Shown piece by piece: positions 6,550-13,917 of a stretch of DNA of 64,000 bases (position 1 is the first letter of the stretch; every line of letters begins with the position of its first letter). The notes beneath the pieces were generated by a model, which did no database searches, was not told the DNA's origin, and was given only the letters and a program-made list of their open reading frames with translations. The stretch is from contig NZ_ML660191.1 in NCBI RefSeq assembly GCF_007483665.1, forward strand, positions 1 through 64,000, written 5' to 3'. Both the position numbers and the translations under genes were made by a program. Source of the DNA: Catellatospora sichuanensis (GTDB lineage: Bacteria > Actinomycetota > Actinomycetes > Mycobacteriales > Micromonosporaceae).

Positions 6550-7839
6550 ATGACCGCGATAATTGCCGACAAAACCACGCCGCAGCCAGGAGGCGGACTC
6601 CGCGGCGCCAGTTTCCGCGCGCTGTGGGCCGCTGTCAGCACTTCGCAGGTGGGCTCCACCGTGACCGCAGTGCTCATCCCACTGATCGCGGTGGTCAACC
6701 TGGGCGCATCCGCCAGTGACATGGGATGGCTGGTGGCCGTGGGCATGACCCCAGCCATGCTGGTCCGGCTGCCTGTCGCCGCCTGGTCGGATGCATGGCG
6801 AGGCAGTCGGGTTGCGCTCATGGTCGTCTGCAATATCGTTCAGGCGGCCGTCATAGGGCTTATCCCGTTGCTGTGGTGGCAGAACGTACTGACCTTCCCG
6901 ATTCTTATCAGCTTGGTCGGCGTCGCCTCCCTGTTGACCGGCCTCTACGCTTCGCTGTCCAGCCCCGTACTTGTCGAGGTGGTCGCCAGGGAACACCTCG
7001 TCAGCGCCAACGGAAAGATCAACGCAAGCAGGAGCGTGGCTGATGTCACTGGGCCGGCGATCGGCAGTGCCCTGCTGACGTTCCTGGCGGCGCCGCTGGT
7101 GGTGCTGATCGACTCGCTGTCCTTCCTGCTATCGGCATTGTTGCTAGGCCGGGTCCGGGTGAGGAAGGGAGCTGAGGAGGCGACGGCGCCGCAAGGCCCC
7201 GCAGCCGGGTCGCGCAGTGCGTGGCGCGACACGACCAGCCTGGCCCACCGCCTACTTCAGTGCTCTGGAGTGCAGGCGATGCTGGTGGTGGCCTTCGTCA
7301 ACGGCATTGTAGACACGGTGCTGGTCCTGTTCATGGTCGACGTGCTGAAGCTGCCATCGCCCTTGATCGGGTTGCTGCTGGGCTTGGGGGCGGTCGGTGG
7401 CATCGCCGGCGGCATGTTGGTAGGCCGGGTCCTGAACCGTTATGGGCCCGGTCTGACCCTGGTAGCCGGCGTGGTGAGTACGGTGTTCTCCCTGTCACTG
7501 CTGCCGTTCGGCGTGGCCGGAGTCTTCGGCGCTGCTGGCGTCGTGGTGTTTGAACTCGCTGGCAGCTTCGGCGGGACACTCATGATTGCCACCGTGTTCG
7601 GGACTCTCCAAGGCGCCGCGCCCGATGGCAAGGTCGCGCGCGTCATGGCCCTGGCGGGCATGTCGTTGCAGGTTGCTGGGCTGGTCGGGGTTACGGTCGG
7701 CGGCGTTCTCGGCACGGTCCTGGGGTTGCGGCCCACTCTCGTGGGCGCATTGGCACTGCTGGTGCTTGCGCTCACACCTCAAATACTCCGTTGGCATGCC
7801 GCGGGCTGGAGCATCGATACAGAAAAGGAAATATCATGA
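6550..7839 (+). CDS. MFS exporter (EntS-like, 12 TM)
   Basis: About 429 residues with many hydrophobic segments and the start FRALWAAVSTSQVGSTVTAV, as in the MFS_3 group that exports siderophores, macrolides and peptides by proton antiport. The loop after TM2 reads AAWSDAWRGSRVAL, matching the motif A position. The start is probably the ATG at 6550, with AAAGG ten bases upstream. A GTG at 6544 would be too close to that site. Its stop overlaps the methyltransferase ATG (7836-7839). In this set it is the obvious exporter of the finished product or a self-protection pump. Confidence 0.85.
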   Translation: MTAIIADKTTPQPGGGLRGASFRALWAAVSTSQVGSTVTAVLIPLIAVVNLGASASDMGWLVAVGMTPAMLVRLPVAAWSDAWRGSRVALMVVCNIVQAAVIGLIPLLWWQNVLTFPILISLVGVASLLTGLYASLSSPVLVEVVAREHLVSANGKINASRSVADVTGPAIGSALLTFLAAPLVVLIDSLSFLLSALLLGRVRVRKGAEEATAPQGPAAGSRSAWRDTTSLAHRLLQCSGVQAMLVVAFVNGIVDTVLVLFMVDVLKLPSPLIGLLLGLGAVGGIAGGMLVGRVLNRYGPGLTLVAGVVSTVFSLSLLPFGVAGVFGAAGVVVFELAGSFGGTLMIATVFGTLQGAAPDGKVARVMALAGMSLQVAGLVGVTVGGVLGTVLGLRPTLVGALALLVLALTPQILRWHAAGWSIDTEKEIS

Positions 7840-8672
7840 CGAATACATGGATGGGGCCAGATTCAAGCAAGCTACTGGAGGCATACGACCGCCATAACAA
7901 GGGCGTACTAGGTCAGCTGCGCCAGCGGTTGCTGACACGTGGGCTGTCACTGCACATGCCGACAACTCCGCAGCGTGTCGTCGATGTCGGGGGAGGCGAG
8001 GGCTACCAGGCGATCAACCTGGCGCGCCAGGGGCACGATGTGGTGCTACTCGACCCCGATCCGAAGATGTTGGCAGCTGCCGAACAGCGGCTGCAAGCGG
8101 AAGCCGAATCGGTCCGCAGCCGAGTCGAGTTGGTACTCGGCTTTGGCGAGCAGGGCGTGGACCTGCTCGGCGAGGGGCGTTTCGACCTGGTCTGCTGCCA
8201 CGGCATCCTGATGTACGTCGACGACCCCGTCGCGCTGTTGAACAGTGTGGTCGCTCTCGCCCGCCCCGCTGGGCTGCTGTCCGTTCTCGGCCTGAATCGG
8301 GAAGCCTCAGCGATGCGTCCTGGCCTGGCCGGACGCTGGACAGATGCCATCGGAGCGCTGGCCACCGGCCTCGACGCCGGCGGCAACAACCTCGATAACC
8401 GGCCCGACAAACGCAGCGATGTCGAACTGCTCCTGACCGCCGCCGACGCCGCTGTGCTCGACTGGTACGGAATCAGGGTCTTCTCCGACAATCTAGGAGA
8501 CACCCCTCCCGGCCTCGACTTCGAAGAACTAGCCGAACTGGAGTGGCTTGTCGGCGCCCAGGACCCTTACCGAAGCATCGCGCGGCTGTTCCACATCGTT
8601 GCCCGCCGTGGCTCCGTGGTGGGCGGACAGCACGCGAAGGTGCCTTGGACTGGATGTGCAGCACAAGGCTGA
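7836..8672 (+). CDS. Class I SAM-dependent methyltransferase
   Basis: 278 residues. The SAM-binding motif I is RVVDVGGGEGYQAINLARQG (residues 47-66), followed by the acidic end of strand 2 (VVLLDPDPKML) and a motif IV-like FDLVCCHGILMYVDDP. This is the Rossmann-type methyltransferase fold of the UbiE/SmtA kind, with a helical insert near the C-terminus. The start at 7836 has AAAAGGAA just upstream and overlaps the MFS stop (ATGA). It is likely a tailoring enzyme that methylates the locus product on N or O; the target cannot be read from sequence. Confidence 0.85.
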   Translation: MTNTWMGPDSSKLLEAYDRHNKGVLGQLRQRLLTRGLSLHMPTTPQRVVDVGGGEGYQAINLARQGHDVVLLDPDPKMLAAAEQRLQAEAESVRSRVELVLGFGEQGVDLLGEGRFDLVCCHGILMYVDDPVALLNSVVALARPAGLLSVLGLNREASAMRPGLAGRWTDAIGALATGLDAGGNNLDNRPDKRSDVELLLTAADAAVLDWYGIRVFSDNLGDTPPGLDFEELAELEWLVGAQDPYRSIARLFHIVARRGSVVGGQHAKVPWTGCAAQG

Positions 8673-8683
8673 TAGGAGTGGAT

Positions 8684-8953
8684 GTGTACCTTGTAATGGT
8701 TGCAGTCGATACTCCTGGCTGGCGTGTGGACGTCGGCGAACTTCGCCGCGCGCTGCATGACAGTTCGGCGGTGACCGACAGGTTGCAGCACGCTTATCTG
8801 GACGTCGAGGACGAACAGGCGGTGTTCTCGCTCTACCTGCAGGGTGCGGACTTGCAGGACGCCACGACACTGGCGGACCAACTTTGCCGCCGAACCATGG
8901 CTGCGGTCGCCCCTTCCGGACAATGGTCGGTGTCGTCGACCCGCACACTCTGA
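8684..8953 (+). CDS. Small protein of unknown function (89 aa)
   Basis: The product runs VYLVMVAVDTPGWRVDVGEL ... VFSLYLQGADLQDATTLADQ. It is soluble, with alternating beta and helical segments and no cysteine cluster beyond one Cys. The GTG start at 8684 follows AGGAG by 5 bases. An ATG at 8654 would overlap the methyltransferase end and lacks a ribosome site. It ends two bases before the stop of the opposing regulator. It is last in the rightward gene set. The size and predicted alpha/beta pattern would suit a small ferredoxin-like or dimeric helper domain, but I recognise no family. Confidence 0.6.
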   Translation: MYLVMVAVDTPGWRVDVGELRRALHDSSAVTDRLQHAYLDVEDEQAVFSLYLQGADLQDATTLADQLCRRTMAAVAPSGQWSVSSTRTL

Positions 8954-8955
8954 CT

Positions 8956-9954
8956 TCAGCTGAGGTCGTCCTCATCGATCAAGCCTCGAGCAACCGCACG
9001 CGCCCCCGCCTGGAAGCGACTCTTCGCGTCCAGGCGGGCTATCAGCTCGGAAGATATCCGTCGGGCCGTCCGTGCGGAGGTGCCCAAACGGCGAGCGATC
9101 ATCTCATCGGTATGACCTTCGGCGAGAAGCTTGAGCACCTGCTCCTCTTGAGGTGAAAGCGCTTCACCATCACGCCGGCGCCCTGTCCCCAGTGGAGTAG
9201 CTGTCCGCCAGACGCTCTGGAACAGTGCCACTAATGCGGTGAGAAGGCCGCTTCCCGAGACCGCCAACGCCACAGCCCCGCTGCGATCGGTGTCGACCGG
9301 GACCACGGCAATCTTGCGATCCACGATGACCATACGCAGCGGGAGCGTGGGCGCCGTGCGGACCTCACTGCCCAATTCACCCAGCCACATCGCATAATCC
9401 AAGGTCGCTGAGTCGTTGCGGACGCTGTCCAGGTAGATCGTGCGAAGTCGAACCCCGCGATCGATGGCTTCAGCGTCGACCGCCCGGCTTGCGCTCAGGC
9501 TCTCCGAGGACTGGGCTCCACCAGGGGCGAACGAAGATGCTTCCCACTCGCAGGTCCCGGCAAGTTCTGTCAGCTTCCCTCGGATGGCATCGATCCCCTC
9601 CAGCCGCTCCACGCCGAGGCCAGGTGTATTCGGCTGCATCTCGGCATGCATGGTGATCAGAGTGTTGATCGCCGCCTTGCGCTCCTCATACTTTTGCTGC
9701 CGCCTAGCCAGTTCCGCCTGTTCCCGCGCCAAGAGGGCGGTCAGGCTCTCGGGGCTGACCGGGCGCAAGAGCTGTGGATCTGATACCGGAGCACGGGCAA
9801 GCGACATCTTGGCGAGTTCATCCAGTGCCTCGCGTACCTTCTCTTCCGTCATACCCAGCAGTTTCGCCACGTTGGGAAGATTGGCATCCGGCGACTTGAG
9901 TAGGGCAAGATAGACGGTCTGCGCTTCCTCGCTCAGACCCAACGCCTCGAACAC
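8956..9954 (-). CDS. TrmB/LuxR-type transcriptional regulator
   Basis: 332 residues. The N-terminus MFEALGLSEEAQTVYLALLK with TEEKVREALDELAKMSL is a TrmB-like winged helix. A coiled helix (ARRQQKYEERKAAINTLI) and an effector-like middle follow. The C-terminus LSPQEEQVLKLLAEGHTDEM leads into a LuxR helix-turn-helix (residues about 262-325). This composite type is common among actinobacterial regulators next to peptide and polyketide clusters. It is convergent with the biosynthetic genes and marks the right end of the lower-GC block. The inverted repeat at 3807-3829 is a possible target. Its start is the first ATG in the frame. Confidence 0.85.
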   Translation of the reverse strand: MFEALGLSEEAQTVYLALLKSPDANLPNVAKLLGMTEEKVREALDELAKMSLARAPVSDPQLLRPVSPESLTALLAREQAELARRQQKYEERKAAINTLITMHAEMQPNTPGLGVERLEGIDAIRGKLTELAGTCEWEASSFAPGGAQSSESLSASRAVDAEAIDRGVRLRTIYLDSVRNDSATLDYAMWLGELGSEVRTAPTLPLRMVIVDRKIAVVPVDTDRSGAVALAVSGSGLLTALVALFQSVWRTATPLGTGRRRDGEALSPQEEQVLKLLAEGHTDEMIARRLGTSARTARRISSELIARLDAKSRFQAGARAVARGLIDEDDLS

Positions 9955-10290
9955 GTAGATCCCCCGCCGAAACGATCTAGTGAAGCTAGAACCATATCGT
10001 CACATCGCGATGCGAGTCAATGTTTGCGGCCGCTTTGCATCGGATGTGGTAGATGCGATCCGCTTTGAGGTCCTGAACGCGGTCACGAGATCGCGCTGGC
10101 TGGCCTCGAGTCGCGATCCTCGACGAGGACAAGCTCCCGACTGCGCCCCGAGGCGCCGGAGTGCGCGTCGCCGGTGCGACGGCCTTTGCGTACCGGTGAT
10201 GCCCGTGCCACCACTCAACCGGTTCTTGGCTCGCCGCATCGTCAGACGGGATTGTGCGGAGCACCGGAATGGTCATGAGGCCTGGTAACG
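9955..10290. other. Non-coding boundary region
   Basis: About 336 bases with no convincing gene on either strand. It would hold the promoter of the TrmB/LuxR-type regulator (AT-richer stretch around 9970-10035). It marks the switch from the lower-GC left block to very GC-rich DNA. I found no tRNA, integrase site or clear direct repeat that would mark an insertion junction. Confidence 0.5.
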
Positions 10291-10512
10291 CTAGCTGTGG
10301 CCCCTTGCGTGGACGCGGCCGAGAAAGTCGCGCATCAGCGGGACCACCTCGTCGAGGTGGGTCTCCAGCAGCCAGTGACCGCCGCCCAGCACGTGCAGCT
10401 CAGCCTCGGGCAGGTCGCGAAGGTATGCCCGTGCGGCGCCCTCCGGCATGTAGCCGTCGTGAGGTCCCCACAGGATCAACGTCGGTGGCCGGTGCTGACG
10501 GAGGTACGCAGG
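10291..10512 (-). pseudogene. C-terminal remnant of an alpha/beta hydrolase
   Basis: Read leftward, this stretch encodes AYLRQHRPPTLILWGPHDGY ... GGGHWLLETHLDEVVPLMRD, the last third of an alpha/beta hydrolase with the acid loop (GPHDGYMP) and the catalytic His (GGGHWLLE). No nucleophile elbow or N-terminal domain precedes it; instead the frame runs into the reading frame of the WYL regulator. The remnant stops at 10291. Its upstream end is fused to and partly overlaps the 3' end of the regulator gene, so a deletion probably removed most of the hydrolase. Confidence 0.65.
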
Positions 10513-11456
10513 TACGTGCGGGCCAGTTCCGCGACGGTGGCGGCGATACGCCCGCGCAACGCCGCCGGTTCCAGCACCTCGACCTGCGCGCCCAACCGCA
10601 GGAACTGCATCTCGGCGTGGCTGTCGGTCTCGATCGGCACGCGCGCCAGGATCCAGCCGTCGGGCTGTCGCTCGCCCGCCGCCACGGCGTCGACGACGGC
10701 GTGGCCCATCAGGTGCGGCAGCAGCTCCAGCGCTTCGGGGGAGAAACGCGCCAGCGCCTCGCCCCGGACCAGCCGGGCGCGGAAGTCGGCGATGTGCTCG
10801 TGCCAGTGCGCGACCAGGTCGAACCCGTCCGGCCAGGCGAACTCCTCCGGCAGCACGGTCAGTTCGCGGATCTGGCTGACCCGGAACGTGCGCAGGCCTC
10901 GCGCGGCGCGGGCCACCAGATACCACTTGCCCGCTTTGAGGACCAGCCCGTACGGCTCCAGCCGGTGCTCGGCGGGGCCGGTCCAGTTCTCGTAGCGGAC
11001 GGCCAGGGCGTGCTGGCGCCATACCGCATCGGCGAGCGCGGCGAGGTGTTCGGAGCTGTCGCGGTCGGCGTACCAGCCGGGGGTGTCGAGGTGGAAGCGC
11101 TGCCGCATGCGGGCGGTGCGCTCGCGCAGCGCGTCCGGTAGCGCGGCGGCGAGTTTGAGCTGTGCGGCGGCCACCGCCTCGGCCAGGCCCAGGTCCGCGG
11201 CGACCCCGGGCAGCTCGGCCAGCACGAGGCCGCGGGCCTCGGCGGCGGTGAGCCCGGTCAGCTGGGTGCGGTAGCCGTCGATCAGGCCGTAGCCGGTCGC
11301 GTCGCCGTAGACGGGGATGCCGGCGGTGCCCAGCGCCTGCATGTCCCGGTAGATGGTGCGGGCCGACACCTCCAGCTCGGCGGCCAGCTGGTGCGCGGTC
11401 TGCCGGCCGCGGCTCTGCAGCAGCAGGACGATGGAGAGCAGTCGGTCGGCACGCAT
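10476..11456 (-). CDS. YafY-like HTH/WYL-domain transcriptional regulator
   Basis: 326 residues. The N-terminal winged helix begins MRADRLLSIVLLLQSRGRQT and continues ELEVSARTIYRDMQALGTAG. A WYL domain follows (ENWTGPAEHRLEPYGLVLKA, then KWYLVARAARGLRTFRV), with a WCX-like C-terminus. The start at 11456 is the family-typical MRADRLL; an in-frame ATG at 11489 would place the start inside the palindrome. These regulators usually repress themselves and a divergent neighbour, here the gene at 11522. The last residues are probably replaced by read-through into the hydrolase remnant. Confidence 0.88.
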   Translation of the reverse strand: MRADRLLSIVLLLQSRGRQTAHQLAAELEVSARTIYRDMQALGTAGIPVYGDATGYGLIDGYRTQLTGLTAAEARGLVLAELPGVAADLGLAEAVAAAQLKLAAALPDALRERTARMRQRFHLDTPGWYADRDSSEHLAALADAVWRQHALAVRYENWTGPAEHRLEPYGLVLKAGKWYLVARAARGLRTFRVSQIRELTVLPEEFAWPDGFDLVAHWHEHIADFRARLVRGEALARFSPEALELLPHLMGHAVVDAVAAGERQPDGWILARVPIETDSHAEMQFLRLGAQVEVLEPAALRGRIAATVAELARTYLRTSVSTGHRR

Positions 11457-11480
11457 GTCCGCCAAGTCTGCCGCCGGGCA

Positions 11481-11497
11481 CTGACACAACGTGTCAG
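11481..11497. promoter_or_regulatory. Perfect palindromic operator between WYL regulator and 11522 gene
   Basis: CTGACAC-AAC-GTGTCAG has 7-base perfect arms. It lies 25 bases upstream of both the regulator start (11456) and the divergent gene (11522). This is the arrangement of an autoregulated divergent pair, so it is the likely binding site of the WYL regulator. Confidence 0.7.
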
Positions 11498-11521
11498 GGG
11501 TACGGAATTAGCGTCCTGCGC

Positions 11522-11983
11522 ATGACGAACACAGATTTCGACTTCCTCGCCGGCACGTGGGACAGCCGCCAGCGCCGCCTGGTCAAGGCGCTGGCCGGTC
11601 AGGACGAGTGGTACGAGTTCGACGCGACCCTCGACTGCCAGGTGCTGCTCGACGGCACCGGCGTCTTCGACGTGCTCCGAGCCCCGGAGCGCGGCTTCGA
11701 GGGCCTGACGCTGCGGCTGTTCAACCCTGATGAGCAGGTGTGGCGCATCTGGTGGGCGTCGAAGATCAGCGGCGGCATGCTCGACGTGCCGGTGGTCGGC
11801 CGCTTCGAGGACGGCGTCGGCACGTTCGAGTGCGACGACGTGTGGGAGGGCACCCCGATCCGGGTCCGCTACCGCTGGACGCAGACCGACACCGAACATC
11901 CCCGCTGGGAGCAGGCCTTCTCCACCGACGACGGGGCCACCTGGGAGGTCAACTGGACGGCCGACTTCACCCGCCGCGCCTGA
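11522..11983 (+). CDS. DUF1579-like protein of unknown function (153 aa)
   Basis: Opens TNTDFDFLAGTWDSRQRRLV and contains TLRLFNPDEQVWRIWWASKI and WTQTDTEHPRWEQAFSTDDG. The FLAGTW opening and repeated Trp-rich strands fit small calycin-like or DUF1579-type beta-barrel proteins, which may bind small ligands. It is divergent from the WYL regulator with a shared palindrome, so it is probably the regulator's target. YafY-type regulators often sit beside such genes. No catalytic residues can be named. Confidence 0.75.
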   Translation: MTNTDFDFLAGTWDSRQRRLVKALAGQDEWYEFDATLDCQVLLDGTGVFDVLRAPERGFEGLTLRLFNPDEQVWRIWWASKISGGMLDVPVVGRFEDGVGTFECDDVWEGTPIRVRYRWTQTDTEHPRWEQAFSTDDGATWEVNWTADFTRRA

Positions 11984-12082
11984 CCCGTGCCGCCCGGTCC
12001 TTGCGGCGATGATCACCGTCCCGGGTCGGAGGCCCTGGTCTGACCAGATCTCCGACCCGGGGACGGCGGCTACTCTGGGCGC

Positions 12083-13234
12083 GTGCCTGCTGTCCTGTGG
12101 ACCCGCCGCGCGCTCGCGTTCGACCTGCTGGTCGGGTTCGGCGTGCTCGGCCTGACCCTGCTGGAGATCCGCAACCCGCTGTCACCGCCCAGCCTCATGT
12201 GGCTCGGCGCCGTGATGTCGGCCGCGATCGTGCTGCGGCGGCGGCTGCCGCTGACCGCGCTGGCGGTGGTCTCGACCGCGGCCCTGGCGCAGGTGGTGTT
12301 CTACGCGCCGGAGAACCACCCGCTGCCGTTCGACCTGGCGGTCCTGGCGGGCATGTACGCCGTGGTCAAGTACGGCCGCAGGATGTGGCACGGCTATCTG
12401 GCCGCGGCCGTGATCGCGCTCGGCGTCGCGGTCGTGGTGGTCCGCCAAGGCGACGTGACGCGGTGGTGGGCGCTCGCGTTGTGGTACGTCGGGGTGTGCG
12501 GCGGGGTGTGGCTGATGGCGTACACGATGCGCCAGCGGCGTATCTATGTCGCCGGGCTGGAGGAGCGGGCGGCGACGCTGGAACGCGAACGCGGGCACCT
12601 GGCCCGGATCGCGGTCGCCGACGAGCGCGCCGCGATCGCCCGCGAGCTGCACGACGTGGTCGCGCACAGCCTCGCCGTCATGATCGTGCAGGCCGACGGG
12701 GGCCGCTACGCCTTCGACGCCGATCCGGGCAAAGCCCGTGAAGCGCTGGCGACGGTCGCGGCGACCGGCCGCGACGCGCTGGAGGACATGCGCCTGCTGG
12801 TCGGCGTGCTGCGCGGGGCGGGCCCGGAGGCCGAGCCGGAGTCCCGTCGGCGGGTCACCCTGGCCGAGATCGACGCCCTGGTCGACGGGGCCCGGTCGGC
12901 CGGGTTGGCGGTGACCGTCGACGCGCGCCTGCCGCAGACCGTGGCCCCCGCCGTCGAGCTGGCGGTCTACCGCATCACCCAGGAGGCGCTGACCAACGTG
13001 CTGCGTCACGCGGGCCCCGGCGCGGCGGTGACGCTGTCGCTGATAGAGCAGGGCGGTGCCGTGGCGGTGTCCGTGGACGACGACGGCGGCGCCCGCCCGC
13101 ACGTGCCCGCCGCGCGCGAGGCCGGGCACGGCCTGACCGGGATGCGCGAGCGGGTGGCCGTGCACGGCGGGGTGCTGACGGCCGGGCCGCGGCCCGGGGG
13201 CGGCTGGAGCCTGCGGGCGGAGGTACCGCTGTGA
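12083..13234 (+). CDS. NarL-type sensor histidine kinase
   Basis: 383 residues. Four or five hydrophobic segments (residues about 12-145) come first, then the HisKA_3 dimerisation box ERAAIARELHDVVAHSLAVM with the phosphoacceptor His190. A HATPase domain follows (YRITQEALTNVLRHAGPGAA and GHGLTGMRERV). It begins with GTG at 12083. Its end overlaps the GTG of the response regulator by four bases. Together they form a DesK/LiaS-like two-component system. The MacB-like ABC genes right after it, on the opposite strand, are the likely target. The signal is unknown. Confidence 0.92.
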   Translation: MPAVLWTRRALAFDLLVGFGVLGLTLLEIRNPLSPPSLMWLGAVMSAAIVLRRRLPLTALAVVSTAALAQVVFYAPENHPLPFDLAVLAGMYAVVKYGRRMWHGYLAAAVIALGVAVVVVRQGDVTRWWALALWYVGVCGGVWLMAYTMRQRRIYVAGLEERAATLERERGHLARIAVADERAAIARELHDVVAHSLAVMIVQADGGRYAFDADPGKAREALATVAATGRDALEDMRLLVGVLRGAGPEAEPESRRRVTLAEIDALVDGARSAGLAVTVDARLPQTVAPAVELAVYRITQEALTNVLRHAGPGAAVTLSLIEQGGAVAVSVDDDGGARPHVPAAREAGHGLTGMRERVAVHGGVLTAGPRPGGGWSLRAEVPL

Positions 13235-13917
13235 GGGTCCTCATCGTCGACGACCAGCCCCTGGTCCGCGCCGGGCTGGAGATGATCCTGTCGTCGCAGC
13301 CGGACATGACCGTGGCCGGGCAGGCCGGCGACGGCGCCGAGGCGGTCCGCCTGGTCGGCGACCTCGCCGGGACGGCGGCCGCCGTCGACGTGGTGGTCAT
13401 GGACATCCGGATGCCGATCATGGACGGGGTGGAGGCCACCCGGCTGCTGAGCGCCGCCGGGCCGACCCCGCGGGTGATCGTGCTGACGACGTTCGACGCC
13501 GACGCGGACGCGTTCGCGGCGCTGCAGGCGGGCGCGAGCGGGTTCCTGCTCAAGAACGCCCCGCCCGAGGAACTGCTCGCCGCCGTGCGCGCGGTCGCCG
13601 GCGGCGACGCGGTGGTCGCGCCGCGGGTGACACGGCGGCTGCTGGAGCACTTCGCCGGCCGGTTCGTTCCGCCGCCCGCGCAGGACTCCCGGGTGGCCGC
13701 GCTGACCGACCGCGAGCGCGAGGTCGTGCTCGCGGTGGCCGCGGGGCTGTCCAACGCGGAGATCGCCACGGAGCTGGTCGTGGCGGAGGCGACGGTGAAG
13801 ACGCACGTGGGACGGATCCTGACGAAATTGGGCCTGCGGGACCGGGTCCAGGTCGTCGTGTTCGCCTACGAGACCGGCCTGGTGCGCCCGGGTCCGGGCG
13901 CACCAGGCGGGCGCTAG
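13231..13917 (+). CDS. NarL/FixJ-type response regulator
   Basis: 228 residues. The receiver domain has the acidic pair in LIVDDQP (Asp7, Asp8), phosphoacceptor Asp58 (VVVMDIRMPIMDG) and Lys in GFLLKNAPPEEL. The C-terminal LuxR helix-turn-helix reads LTDREREVVLAVAAGLSNAE ... ATVKTHVGRILTKLGL. The GTG start at 13231 overlaps the kinase stop (GTGA). The 3' end overlaps the end of the opposing permease gene by four bases. Confidence 0.95.
   Translation: MRVLIVDDQPLVRAGLEMILSSQPDMTVAGQAGDGAEAVRLVGDLAGTAAAVDVVVMDIRMPIMDGVEATRLLSAAGPTPRVIVLTTFDADADAFAALQAGASGFLLKNAPPEELLAAVRAVAGGDAVVAPRVTRRLLEHFAGRFVPPPAQDSRVAALTDREREVVLAVAAGLSNAEIATELVVAEATVKTHVGRILTKLGLRDRVQVVVFAYETGLVRPGPGAPGGR

Noticed and set aside
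9955-10290. A tRNA or attachment site at the composition boundary
   Set aside because: No cloverleaf, CCA-type end or flanking direct repeat can be seen.
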